Positions 8,686-16,374 of a stretch of 64,000 nucleotides of DNA are shown here, one piece after another. Every line of letters starts with the position of its first letter. Within the stretch, counting starts at the first letter, position 1. A program made the translations under genes and the position numbers. The stretch covers positions 62,001 through 126,000 of the forward strand of contig JBIOVB010000016.1 in assembly GCA_044867525.1 (NCBI GenBank). The letters run 5' to 3'. Below the pieces are notes generated by a model, which saw only the letters and a list, made by a program, of their open reading frames with translations, did not search any database and was not told the origin of the DNA. Source of the stretch: JALYNX01 sp044867525 (GTDB lineage Bacteria > Actinomycetota > Acidimicrobiia > Spongiisociales > ZC4RG35).

Positions 8686-9591
8686 ATGAGCGCAATCAGG
8701 GCCAGTGGCCTCACCAAGTCGTACGGGCCGGTTGAGGCCCTACTTGGCTTCGACCTCGAAGTGGAGACCGGCGAGGTGCTGGCGTTGCTCGGCCCCAACG
8801 GAGCGGGTAAGACCACGGCGGTCGAAATCCTCGAGGGCTACCGACGTCCTGACAGGGGAACCGTCGAAGTGCTCGGCGAGGATCCGATGAAAGCCGGCGT
8901 CGCGCTCAAGCAGCGGATCGGGATCGTCCTTCAGGAAGCGGGGCTCGAAGACGAGCTGACAGTTCGCGAGTCGATCGATGCCCTTCGGCCCGCCTACCAG
9001 AGCCCAAGAGACACCGACGAGCTGATTGCGACCGTCGGGTTGGTCGAGAAGGCCGACGAGCGCGTCAAACGGCTGTCCGGCGGCCAGAAGAGGCGCCTCG
9101 ATCTTGCCCTCGCCCTCACCGGCAACCCGGAGCTCCTGTTCCTCGACGAGCCGACGACAGGCTTCGATCCCGCGGCGCGACGAGATGCGTGGGCACTCGT
9201 CAAGAGCATGGCCGACGCCGGGACAACCGTCCTCCTCACGACCCACTATCTGGAGGAGGCTCAGGTCTTGGCGGACAGAGTGATCGTGATCAGGTCGGGG
9301 AAGGTGGTAGCCGAAGGCCCGCCCGACAGTCTTGGGAATCGGATGACTGCGGCAGCCACCATCCGATTCAGACTCCCGGATCCGAACGATGCGGCAAAGC
9401 TCGGCGTCGAGCCCGGGCCCGATGGCCTGGTGATTGTGATGAGCGAGGCTCCCACCAGGGATCTCAACCGAATTACCGGAGCCGCGCTCGATGCGGGGAT
9501 CGAACTCGATGCCCTGCAGGTCCTGCGACCCTCACTCGAGGACGCCTACTTGGAGTTGATCGGAAACCATGAAGCTGACACCTCGCGTTGA
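8686..9591 (+). CDS. ABC-2 exporter ATP-binding protein
   Basis: Cytosolic ATPase of a DrrA/CcmA-type ABC exporter, 301 residues. Walker A GPNGAGKTT is at 36-44, the signature LSGGQKRR near 130-137, Walker B LLFLDEPTTG near 150-159 and the H-loop in LLTTHYLEEA. The ATG at 8686 is where the family homology begins. Its 3' end overlaps the next gene by 23 bp, and the permease follows that gene, so the transporter is a three-gene operon with a small enzyme gene inside. DrrAB-type systems export drugs, lipids or glycans; the substrate here is unknown. Confidence 0.9.
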   Translation: MSAIRASGLTKSYGPVEALLGFDLEVETGEVLALLGPNGAGKTTAVEILEGYRRPDRGTVEVLGEDPMKAGVALKQRIGIVLQEAGLEDELTVRESIDALRPAYQSPRDTDELIATVGLVEKADERVKRLSGGQKRRLDLALALTGNPELLFLDEPTTGFDPAARRDAWALVKSMADAGTTVLLTTHYLEEAQVLADRVIVIRSGKVVAEGPPDSLGNRMTAAATIRFRLPDPNDAAKLGVEPGPDGLVIVMSEAPTRDLNRITGAALDAGIELDALQVLRPSLEDAYLELIGNHEADTSR

Positions 9592-9976
9592 AGAGCGCCT
9601 GGGCGCGACCCATCTGATCTGGCTGACCACGGTGACGCCCGAAGGGGAGCCCCAGCCCTCGCTGGTCTGGTTCTGGTGGGATGGGACTGACTTCCTGATC
9701 TACTCACAGCCGGAACGGCCCAAACTGAGGAACATCGCCAACAACCCGTCGGTAGCCCTGAATCTCGATGCGATGGGCCGGGGGCGGGAAGAAGTGACAG
9801 TCATCCAGGGCACGGCGCTGATCGATTCCGGGGCGCCCTCCGTGGCACAGCACCCCGAGTACCTGGCCCGATACCGACGCCTGATCGAAGAGGACCTCGC
9901 GATGACGGTCGAAGAATTCAGCGCCAGCTATTCGGTCCCGATCCGGGTCACGCCGGCCTCGACCCGGGTCTGGTGA
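9569..9976 (+). CDS. Pyridoxamine-phosphate-oxidase-fold protein, Rv3369-like (possibly F420-dependent)
   Basis: A 135-residue split-barrel protein. The N-terminal block HLIWLTTVTPEGEPQPSLVW is the typical flavin/F420-binding strand pair of this superfamily; SQPERPKLRNIANNPSVALN matches the phosphate-contact region of the mycobacterial Rv3369-type subgroup. F420 or FMN use is inferred from the subgroup, not seen. Its start lies inside the ABC ATPase gene and its stop overlaps the permease GTG as GTGA, so it is translated with the transporter. It might process the exported compound or just be a passenger. Confidence 0.78.
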   Translation: MKLTPRVEERLGATHLIWLTTVTPEGEPQPSLVWFWWDGTDFLIYSQPERPKLRNIANNPSVALNLDAMGRGREEVTVIQGTALIDSGAPSVAQHPEYLARYRRLIEEDLAMTVEEFSASYSVPIRVTPASTRVW

Positions 9977-10776
9977 TCGGGGTGGCGATACCGGCTTCGT
10001 TGCTGCGGTCGGAGACCGGGGTCCAAACCAAGATCTTCTTCAGGACGCCGATCGCCGCGTTCTTCACCCTCGCGTTCCCGCTCTTCTTCCTGGTCCTGAT
10101 CAATCTCCTGAACTCGGGAGCAACGATCGAGTCGATGGGTGGCATCTCGGTGGCCCAGTTCACCACTCCCGGGATCGCAGTATTCGGGATGGTCACCGCG
10201 ACTTTCACCAACCTGGCCATCAACACCGCCAATGCCAGAGACACCGGCGTGTTGAAGCGGGTGCTCTCGACACCTATCCCGATGCCCGCCCATCTCGCAG
10301 GGAGACTGCTCTCGGCGGTTCTGATCGGCCTGCTCTCGGTGGTGATCATGCTGGCGATCGGAGTGCTCGCCTTTGCTGTGGAGATGCCGTGGGGGGATCT
10401 CCCTCTGATCGTCTTCCTCATGGCCCTCGGGGCTGCCACCTTTTCCGCGTTGGGCCTGGCGGTGGCCGGTCTGACACCCAACGCCCGATCGGCGCCGGCG
10501 ATCGCCAACGCGTTCATACTCCCGCTGGCGTTCATCTCCGGGATCTTCTTCCCGATGGAAAATGCACCAGAATGGTTGGAGACCGTTGCCCGGCTGTTCC
10601 CCCTCCAACCCTTCGCCAGCGCGATGGTCGACATCTTCAACCCGACCCTGGATCCTCCATTTCCCTGGCAGGCGATCCTGACCATGGGGATATGGCTCGC
10701 GGTCGGGGTCGTTGTCGCGATCCGGTCGTTCTCGTGGGAGCCCCGGGCCGGCGGGGGGCTTCGCAGCTCGGACTGA
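9973..10776 (+). CDS. ABC-2 type exporter permease
   Basis: Membrane partner of the ATPase at 8686, 267 residues with about six hydrophobic segments (near 30-48, 60-85, 110-135, 145-165, 172-195 and 235-252). The sequence TGVLKRVLSTPI after the second helix is the typical coupling region of DrrB/ABC-2 permeases, and the block AFISGIFFPMENAPEWL is the usual re-entrant segment before the last helix. The start is GTG at 9973, overlapping the previous stop. Tail to tail with the gene at 10778. Confidence 0.88.
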   Translation: MIGVAIPASLLRSETGVQTKIFFRTPIAAFFTLAFPLFFLVLINLLNSGATIESMGGISVAQFTTPGIAVFGMVTATFTNLAINTANARDTGVLKRVLSTPIPMPAHLAGRLLSAVLIGLLSVVIMLAIGVLAFAVEMPWGDLPLIVFLMALGAATFSALGLAVAGLTPNARSAPAIANAFILPLAFISGIFFPMENAPEWLETVARLFPLQPFASAMVDIFNPTLDPPFPWQAILTMGIWLAVGVVVAIRSFSWEPRAGGGLRSSD

Positions 10777-10777
10777 G

Positions 10778-11950
10778 TCAGTCGGCTTCGGTGTCGTTGA
10801 CACCGATCGAGATGTACCCGCACTCGTTGCAGATGTGACGGATGATCCCTATGCCTCCGGGAGCCTCGACGAACTCGTGGGAGTGGGCGCCCTTGTTCCG
10901 CACGAAGGCGGCGCGCACCGCCCCGAGAAGGCCCGACTTGTCGGCCGCTGCTGCGGTAGTGGCCGCCAGGGCAGGCTCTCTTGGCTCGAGCGTGGTCGTG
11001 GGTGCGGCGACGGTGTCGACCTGCTCGAAAGCACCGAGGTCGACCACCAATCGGCGGGGTGGCTCCACATCGGGCCCTGGGACCGGGACGGGATCGGGCT
11101 CCTCGGCGGCGGGTGGCTCGGGCTCCGACGACTCCGGGACCGCCTCGACCTCGGCGACGGTCTTTTGCTCCACGTCGGCCGCAGGCTCCAGCTCGATGTC
11201 GGCCGCAGGCTCCGGCACCGTATCGGCCGCAGGCTCCGGTTCCGCGTCGGTCACAGGCATCGGCTCGGGCTCGGGTTGGAACGCCTCAGCAGGATCGACC
11301 TCGGACATCGATTCTTCGGGGATGCGGCGAGAGACCAGGCCCGGGCCGGGACGAAGTGGCGCGGTCCCCGGCGTGACTTCGCGCGCGACCGACTCCGTGA
11401 CGTCTCCGGGAACTTCGACCACGGGCTCGGGCTCGGCAATTGGGTCGGGCACGGCGACAGGCTGGTATGAGGGAGCGACCCTGCTCTCCGGATATGGGGT
11501 GAAGCGAATGGGTCGCTCGACGACTCCTGAGTCCTCGACTCCTTCAGGGGCTTCGTCGACCGACGCGGCATAGACCTCGAGATTGGCCAGCATCGCGTCT
11601 CGCAGTTCGGGGATTCGCGAGGGCCGCGTCCCGCGGCGAGACCGGCCAACCGCAACCATGCGCCGGGGAATGGTCATCGCCTTGTAACGGGCCCATGCCT
11701 CGGCCATGTGATCGACGCCTTTGTAGGCAAAGTCGACCGGCTCGTCGGCGATGAAGGTGATCTCCTCGCCGTCGAGTGACACCGAAAAGGCAGAGGAAAC
11801 CAGACGTGAGGCATGCACGTCGAAAAGCGACCATCTACCAAGGGATTCGCCGTCGAGGAGCACCTCAGCCTGGCCATCTTCCACCATGAAGATGGCGGGC
11901 ACGCCGGGGTGATCGACTTCAGGAACCCTGACCTGTCCGGTGAATCTCAC
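10778..11950 (-). CDS. Unknown protein with Pro/Glu/Ala repeats and a C-terminal His/Cys site
   Basis: Not recognised. The 390-residue product (GTG start) has three parts. Residues 1-135 look globular, with alternating strands and a VDHMAEAWARY helix. About 140-310 is a low-complexity acidic linker rich in P, E, A and V, with an 8-residue repeat (x-PAAD-x-E type) encoded by the tandem repeat near 11174. The last ~50 residues contain HSHEF and, 15 residues later, RHICNECGYISIG: two histidines and a CxxC that could hold zinc. No signal peptide or membrane segment is seen. It sits alone between the exporter operon and gcvP, read in the same direction as gcvP and 84 bp after it. Confidence 0.7.
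   Translation of the reverse strand: MRFTGQVRVPEVDHPGVPAIFMVEDGQAEVLLDGESLGRWSLFDVHASRLVSSAFSVSLDGEEITFIADEPVDFAYKGVDHMAEAWARYKAMTIPRRMVAVGRSRRGTRPSRIPELRDAMLANLEVYAASVDEAPEGVEDSGVVERPIRFTPYPESRVAPSYQPVAVPDPIAEPEPVVEVPGDVTESVAREVTPGTAPLRPGPGLVSRRIPEESMSEVDPAEAFQPEPEPMPVTDAEPEPAADTVPEPAADIELEPAADVEQKTVAEVEAVPESSEPEPPAAEEPDPVPVPGPDVEPPRRLVVDLGAFEQVDTVAAPTTTLEPREPALAATTAAAADKSGLLGAVRAAFVRNKGAHSHEFVEAPGGIGIIRHICNECGYISIGVNDTEAD
11174..11237 (-). repeat. 24-bp tandem repeat inside a coding region
   Basis: A 16-base core (plus strand GTCGGCCGCAGGCTCC) occurs at 11174-11189 and 11198-11213, and with one change at 11222-11237, an exact 24-bp period that keeps the reading frame. It encodes the EPAAD units of the acidic linker in the gene at 10778-11950. 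The copy number may vary between strains. Confidence 0.8.
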
Positions 11951-12034
11951 CGTGTCACCGTCTTTTTCTCGCCCCAGCCGACGCCCGTGCAGCGTTTCAC
12001 GATCCCATCATGCCCGGGAAAGTCAAGGGGAGAT

Positions 12035-14866
12035 TCACTCGTACGCCTCGAGCGGCGGGCAACTGCACATGAGATTTCTGTCTCCGCCGGGACCGTCGAC
12101 CCGGCCCACCGGGGGCCAGTATTTCTCGCGTCCGGAGCCCGGGGCGGGAAAACCCGCGATCGAGCGGCCGTAGGGATGACCCCAGCCGTCGGCAGCAATG
12201 GCCTCTGCCGTGTGAGGTGCGTTCACCAAGGGGTTGTCGTCCCGGGACCACTCCCCGCTCTCCACCTTCCCTATCTCCTCGGCGATCGAGATCATCGCAT
12301 CGCAGAACCTGTCCAATTCGGCCAGGCTCTCGGACTCGGTTGGCTCGATCATGAGTGTCCCGACGACCGGGAACGAGAGCGTTGGAGCGTGGAATCCGTA
12401 GTCGGCCAGGCGCTTGGCGACGTCCTCTGCGTCGATCCCGGCGCTCCTGCCCATGGGTCGGACGTCGACGATGCACTCGTGGGCAACCCGGCCGTTCGAT
12501 CCGCTGTAGAGCACAGGGAAGTATGGGTCGAGACGACGGGCCACGTAGTTCGCCGAGAGGATGGCGACCATCGATGCCTGGCGAAGCCCCTCGTCGCCCA
12601 TCAACCGAATGAACGCGTAGGGGATGGGGAGGATCCCGGCGGATCCGTACGGCGCTCCCGAGACCGGGCCGATCCCATCGGACGGCCCCGCCCCCGCGTC
12701 CAGCGGGTGGTTGGGGAGGAAGGGTGCGAGATGGGACCGCGCGCCCACCGGGCCGACTCCTGGCCCGCCTCCGCCATGAGGGATGGTGAAGGTCTTGTGG
12801 AGATTGAGATGCCCGATGTCGGCCCCGAGATCCCCGGGCCTCGCCAAGCCCACCATCGCATTGAGGTTGGCCCCGTCCACGTAGACCTGCCCTCCGTGCT
12901 CGTGAACCAGCGAGGTGATGTCGAGGATGCCCTCCTCGAACACTCCGTGTGTCGACGGGTAGGTGATCATCAGGGCCGCGAGGTGATCGCCGTGCAACGC
13001 CAGCTTGGCCTCGACATCAGCCATGTCGACGTTGCCCTCGGGATCGGTGCCTACCACCACCACCTTCATCCCTGCCATGACAGCAGAGGCTGCGTTTGTC
13101 CCATGTGCAGAGGCCGGGATCAGGCAGACATCCCGCTGCCCCTCGCCACGATCCTGGTGATAGGCGCGGATCGACAGCAGCCCGGCCAGCTCTCCTTGGG
13201 AGCCTGCGTTTGGCTGAAGGGAGACGACGTCGTACCCGGTCAACGCACAGAGCTGGGCCTGGAGCCGGTCGACCAGCTCCCGATAGCCGGCCGCCTGTTC
13301 CGCCGGGGCATATGGGTGGATCCTGCTGAACTCTGGCCAGGTGATCGGGATCATCTCAGTGGTGGCATTGAGCTTCATCGTGCACGAGCCGAGGGGGATC
13401 ATCGACCGGTCCAAGGCCAGGTCACGGTCGGCGAGCCGCCTCAGATAGCGGAGCATCTCGTGCTCCGAGTGGTAACTGCTGAACACCGGGTGGGTCAGGA
13501 ACTCCGACTGCCTGCTCGCCCAGGGAGGGATGCCGGTACGCCCTGAGTCATCGCCGCTGTTGCCGACACCGAACGCAGCGAGGACCGATGCCAGGACCTC
13601 TGGTGTCGTGGTCTCGTCCAGAGCCACTCTCACCCTGCCATCGTCGATCCGGCCCAGGTTCACGCCCGCGGCCAGTGCGGCAGCCAGGACTGAGCCCGCC
13701 CCTTCCGGCGTGAGCACGGTGAGCGTGTCGAACCACGAGTCGTTCTCCAACTCGCGACCCGACCGTCGCAGGCTCGACGCCAACCTCGAAGTGAGCTCAT
13801 GGGTCTCGATGGCGATGGCCCGGAGGCCGTCCGGGCCATGCCAGCAGGCATAGAGCCCGGCAATGACCGCCAGGAGCACCTGGGCGGTGCAGACATTCGA
13901 GGTCGCCTTCTCCCGGCGAATGTGCTGTTCACGGGTCTGGAGCGCCAAGCGGTAGGCGGTCTTGCCCGCCCGGTCGGTGGAGACCCCGACGAGACGACCC
14001 GGCAGGGCGCGGACCATGCTCTCGCGGGTGACGATGAACCCGGCGTGAGGCCCCCCGTAGCCGAGCGGGACCCCGAAACGCTGGGCAGAGCCGACCGCGA
14101 TGTCCGCCCCCCACTCGCCCGGTGGGGTGAGCAGTGTGAGGGCCAGCAGGTCAGTGGCCACGGCGACCAGCGCCCCATCGTCATGCAGATCAGCGACCAA
14201 CTGTCGGTGGTCGCCCACGTCACCCGACGACCCCGGATACTGGATCAGGGCACCGAACGCCGCGCCGGGCTCGATTCCCTCGGACAGCATCCTGACCTCG
14301 ATGCCCACCGCCTTTGCCCTGGTGCGCACCACTTCGATCGTGGGCACATGGCAGTCATCGTGGACGTAGAACACCTCGCGCCCTGACTTGCCGAGGCGGC
14401 GACACATCGCCATTGCCTCGGCGGCAGCCGTTGCCTCGTCGAGCAGGGATGCGTTGGCCACGTCGAGGCCCGTCAGGTCCGCCACCATCGTCTGGAAGTT
14501 GAGGAGGGCCTCGAGCCGACCCTGCGATATCTCGGGCTGGTACGGGGTGTACGCCGTATACCAGGCCGGGCTCTCCAGCACGTTGCGCTGGATCACGGGA
14601 GGGGTGATCGTGTCGTGGTAGCCGACGCCGATCAAAGACGGGATCACCACGTTGCGCGACGCTATAGCCCGAAGCTCGGCCACAAGCTCGCCCTCGGAGA
14701 TCGCGTCCGGGAGCTCGATTCCGGATCCGGCCCGGATGGCGGAAGGAATCGTCTCGGCCACCAGGGCCTCGAGGGATGGGGCGCCGACAGTGGCCAGCAT
14801 CTTTTCGATGTCGTCGGGGCTGGGCCCGATGTGACGGTCGGCGAATCGCTCTCTGGGGTTGGGCAT
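12035..14866 (-). CDS. gcvP: Glycine dehydrogenase (decarboxylating), P-protein of the glycine cleavage system
   Basis: PLP enzyme that decarboxylates glycine and passes the aminomethyl group to lipoyl-GcvH. At 943 residues it is the full-length fused form (both halves). The C-terminal half carries the PLP lysine (near residue 691) in NLHKTFTIPHGGGGPG, the most characteristic sequence of the family. GAGGAG at 14871-14876 (plus strand CTCCTC) is a strong ribosome site 4 bases before the ATG at 14866. A glycine riboswitch fills the leader. gcvT and gcvH are not in the window, so gcvP is transcribed alone or only with the gene at 10778. Confidence 0.97.
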   Translation of the reverse strand: MPNPRERFADRHIGPSPDDIEKMLATVGAPSLEALVAETIPSAIRAGSGIELPDAISEGELVAELRAIASRNVVIPSLIGVGYHDTITPPVIQRNVLESPAWYTAYTPYQPEISQGRLEALLNFQTMVADLTGLDVANASLLDEATAAAEAMAMCRRLGKSGREVFYVHDDCHVPTIEVVRTRAKAVGIEVRMLSEGIEPGAAFGALIQYPGSSGDVGDHRQLVADLHDDGALVAVATDLLALTLLTPPGEWGADIAVGSAQRFGVPLGYGGPHAGFIVTRESMVRALPGRLVGVSTDRAGKTAYRLALQTREQHIRREKATSNVCTAQVLLAVIAGLYACWHGPDGLRAIAIETHELTSRLASSLRRSGRELENDSWFDTLTVLTPEGAGSVLAAALAAGVNLGRIDDGRVRVALDETTTPEVLASVLAAFGVGNSGDDSGRTGIPPWASRQSEFLTHPVFSSYHSEHEMLRYLRRLADRDLALDRSMIPLGSCTMKLNATTEMIPITWPEFSRIHPYAPAEQAAGYRELVDRLQAQLCALTGYDVVSLQPNAGSQGELAGLLSIRAYHQDRGEGQRDVCLIPASAHGTNAASAVMAGMKVVVVGTDPEGNVDMADVEAKLALHGDHLAALMITYPSTHGVFEEGILDITSLVHEHGGQVYVDGANLNAMVGLARPGDLGADIGHLNLHKTFTIPHGGGGPGVGPVGARSHLAPFLPNHPLDAGAGPSDGIGPVSGAPYGSAGILPIPYAFIRLMGDEGLRQASMVAILSANYVARRLDPYFPVLYSGSNGRVAHECIVDVRPMGRSAGIDAEDVAKRLADYGFHAPTLSFPVVGTLMIEPTESESLAELDRFCDAMISIAEEIGKVESGEWSRDDNPLVNAPHTAEAIAADGWGHPYGRSIAGFPAPGSGREKYWPPVGRVDGPGGDRNLMCSCPPLEAYE

Positions 14867-14923
14867 CAGTCTCCTCAGGCTGTCAGCCCTCCCCCGCTGT
14901 CGTCACCTCCAGCGGCGCCTCGA

Positions 14924-15003
14924 CCGAATGGTCCACGTGCCTGAGAGTTTCCGGGGAGGAGTTGCCCCTTCGGCGCCCCGCAGCCCGGGGCTCTCCCATT
15001 CGG
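14924..15003 (-). promoter_or_regulatory. Glycine riboswitch (single aptamer) controlling gcvP
   Basis: On the minus strand the leader contains the glycine aptamer core: GGGAGAG, then GCGCCGAAGGGGCAACTC and GGAAACTCTCAGGCA. The closing P1 stem is a perfect 8-bp pair, 14924-14931 (CCGAATGG) with 14996-15003 (CCATTCGG). Only one aptamer is present. Between it and the gcvP start a hairpin (14894-14899 with 14910-14915, CCGCTG/CAGCGG) and a small one at 14878-14888 next to the GAGGAG ribosome site probably form the expression platform or the ghost half seen in singleton glycine riboswitches. With no U-run, control is more likely translational. Glycine should turn gcvP on, as is usual for this class. 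Confidence 0.93.
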
Positions 15004-15020
15004 TGTCGAAGGCAGAGGTA

Positions 15021-15026
15021 ATGATA
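15021..15026 (-). promoter_or_regulatory. Possible -10 box of the gcvP/riboswitch transcript
   Basis: TATCAT on the minus strand (plus strand ATGATA, 15021-15026) is 17 bp upstream of the riboswitch P1 stem, so transcription would begin about 10 bases before the aptamer. No good -35 match is seen 16-18 bp further upstream, so the call is weak. Confidence 0.35.
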
Positions 15027-15061
15027 CGACGAACTTCGCTCCTCGCTGGAGATGTCTCATA

Positions 15062-15242
15062 GGGGGAGCCTCGCCGTTACTTTGCCGTCCGGCCCGGTCG
15101 GCATCCGACCGGCGCCAACCCCAACAACCGGGGCCTCAGTCGGGCGAGCCACCCCAATGCGCCTGCTGATCAAGGCTCCGGCGTCCCTCTTCGGGAGGGA
15201 CCACGAGGGGCTCCGGTACCCCCACCGGAGCCCCTCCTTTTT
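15062..15242 (+). ncRNA. Candidate structured RNA between ychF and gcvP
   Basis: No convincing gene is found in 15027-15247. Instead the plus strand folds by eye into a closed multi-branch form: outer pairs GGGG 15063-15066 with CCCC 15152-15155 and CTCGCC 15070-15075 with GGCGAG 15143-15148, enclosing a perfect 8-bp hairpin (15094-15101 with 15105-15112) and a 4-bp one (15119-15122 with 15130-15133). Two further hairpins and a U-run end it (see terminator). As no plus-strand gene ends or starts here, a free-standing small RNA is the simplest reading. The C-rich terminator loop recalls actinobacterial 6C RNA but lacks the six-C loops. The same pairings exist on the minus strand. Confidence 0.35.
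15183..15242 (+). terminator. Rho-independent terminator on the plus strand, two tandem hairpins
   Basis: First hairpin 15183-15189 with 15195-15201 (GTCCCTC/GAGGGAC, TTCGG loop). Second hairpin is 13 bp, perfect, 15205-15217 with 15224-15236, loop ACCCCC, followed after two bases by TTTTT (15238-15242). The T-run is only on the plus strand, so it does not serve ychF, which ends at 15248 on the minus strand. It could also stop plus-strand read-through into ychF antisense. Confidence 0.7.
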
Positions 15243-15247
15243 CGGGA

Positions 15248-16324
15248 TCACACGTTGAAGCGAAACTCGACCACGTCATCGGGGCGCATCACATAGGACT
15301 TGCCTTCGGTACGGACAAGTCCTCGTGCCCTTGCCTCGACCCACGAGCCGCTTGCCTCGAGCAGGGGATAGTCGATCACCTCCGCAGCGATGAACCCGCG
15401 CTGGAAGTCGGTGTGGATCACCCCGGCCGCCTCGGGCGCGGTCGCTCCGCTGCGAACGGTCCACGCCCGGGCTTCCTTGTCCCCGACCGTGAGGAAGCTC
15501 TGCAGGCCGAGTACCCGATATGCGGAATCGATCACTGCATGGAGCCCGGGCTCGGACTGGCCGACGGACTCGAGCAGCTCGACGCGATCATCGCCCCCGA
15601 GTTCGTTGAGATCAGCCTCGAGCTGGGCGTCGAGGAAGAGAGACTCGGCGGGGGCGACCAACTCCCCCAACGACACCCGCCGGTCCACATCCGCCAAGAG
15701 TGCGATATCCGAGTTGAACACGTAGATCACCGGCTTCGCGGTGAGCAGGTGGAGGTCGGCAAAATCCTCCGGCCGGACATCGCCTTGCCTGCTCGCCATC
15801 CTCCCCGATGCGACGATCTCCCGAAGCAGGCGCAGCTGCTCCACGCGTTGCCCGAGACTGCGATCGACGTTGGCCTCTTTCTCCATGCGAGGAAGCCTCC
15901 TGTCGATGGTCTCCAGATCCGCCAGCGCCAACTCGGTCTCGATGATCTCGATGTCGCCGGCCGGGTCGGGCCCTGACCCGACATGCGCGACGTTCTCGGA
16001 CTCGAACGCGCGCACGACGTGGCATATGGCGTTGACATCCCTGATGTTGGCGAGGAAGCGGTTGCCGAGGCCTTCCCCCTCGCTGGCGCCCCGAACCAAG
16101 CCCGCAATGTCCACGAAGGTGACGGACGCGGGGATGGTCCGCTTCGAGCCGAAGATCGCCGCCAGTCGGGCGATACGGGGATCGGGTATCGGCACCACCC
16201 CCGTGTTGGGCTCGATCGTGGCGAACGGATAGTTGGCGGCGAGTACGCCGGCGTCCGTCAGTGCGTTGAACAAGGTGGACTTGCCGACATTGGGAAGTCC
16301 CACGATCCCGATCGAGAGACTCAT
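15248..16324 (-). CDS. ychF: Redox-responsive ATPase/GTPase YchF (OLA1 family)
   Basis: Universally conserved P-loop NTPase with a C-terminal TGS domain, ribosome associated and implicated in stress responses. G1 is GLPNVGKSTLFNALTD (8-23), G3 is FVDIAGLVRGASEGEGLGN. The G4 position reads VFNSD rather than NKxD, in keeping with the preference of the family for ATP. The TGS domain near 280-358 includes SFLTVGDKEARAW and IHTDFQRGFIAAEVI. Length (358) is typical. The gene is single, divergent from gpsA (50 bp between starts). Confidence 0.95.
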   Translation of the reverse strand: MSLSIGIVGLPNVGKSTLFNALTDAGVLAANYPFATIEPNTGVVPIPDPRIARLAAIFGSKRTIPASVTFVDIAGLVRGASEGEGLGNRFLANIRDVNAICHVVRAFESENVAHVGSGPDPAGDIEIIETELALADLETIDRRLPRMEKEANVDRSLGQRVEQLRLLREIVASGRMASRQGDVRPEDFADLHLLTAKPVIYVFNSDIALLADVDRRVSLGELVAPAESLFLDAQLEADLNELGGDDRVELLESVGQSEPGLHAVIDSAYRVLGLQSFLTVGDKEARAWTVRSGATAPEAAGVIHTDFQRGFIAAEVIDYPLLEASGSWVEARARGLVRTEGKSYVMRPDDVVEFRFNV

Positions 16325-16374
16325 GGCCGATGCAGGTTAGGGAGGGCCGCCGGGCAACTGGCTAGCGTGCCCTG

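Noticed and set aside
11174..11237. CRISPR-like spaced repeats
   Set aside because: The 16-bp units have 8-bp spacing in frame in a coding region and encode a protein linker.
11813..13546. 577-codon plus-strand frame over gcvP
   Set aside because: Antisense to gcvP, which has the PLP motif and the riboswitch; the frame product shows no domain.
15205..15242. 6C small RNA of actinobacteria
   Set aside because: The loop has five Cs and only one such hairpin is present; 6C RNA needs two loops with six or more Cs.
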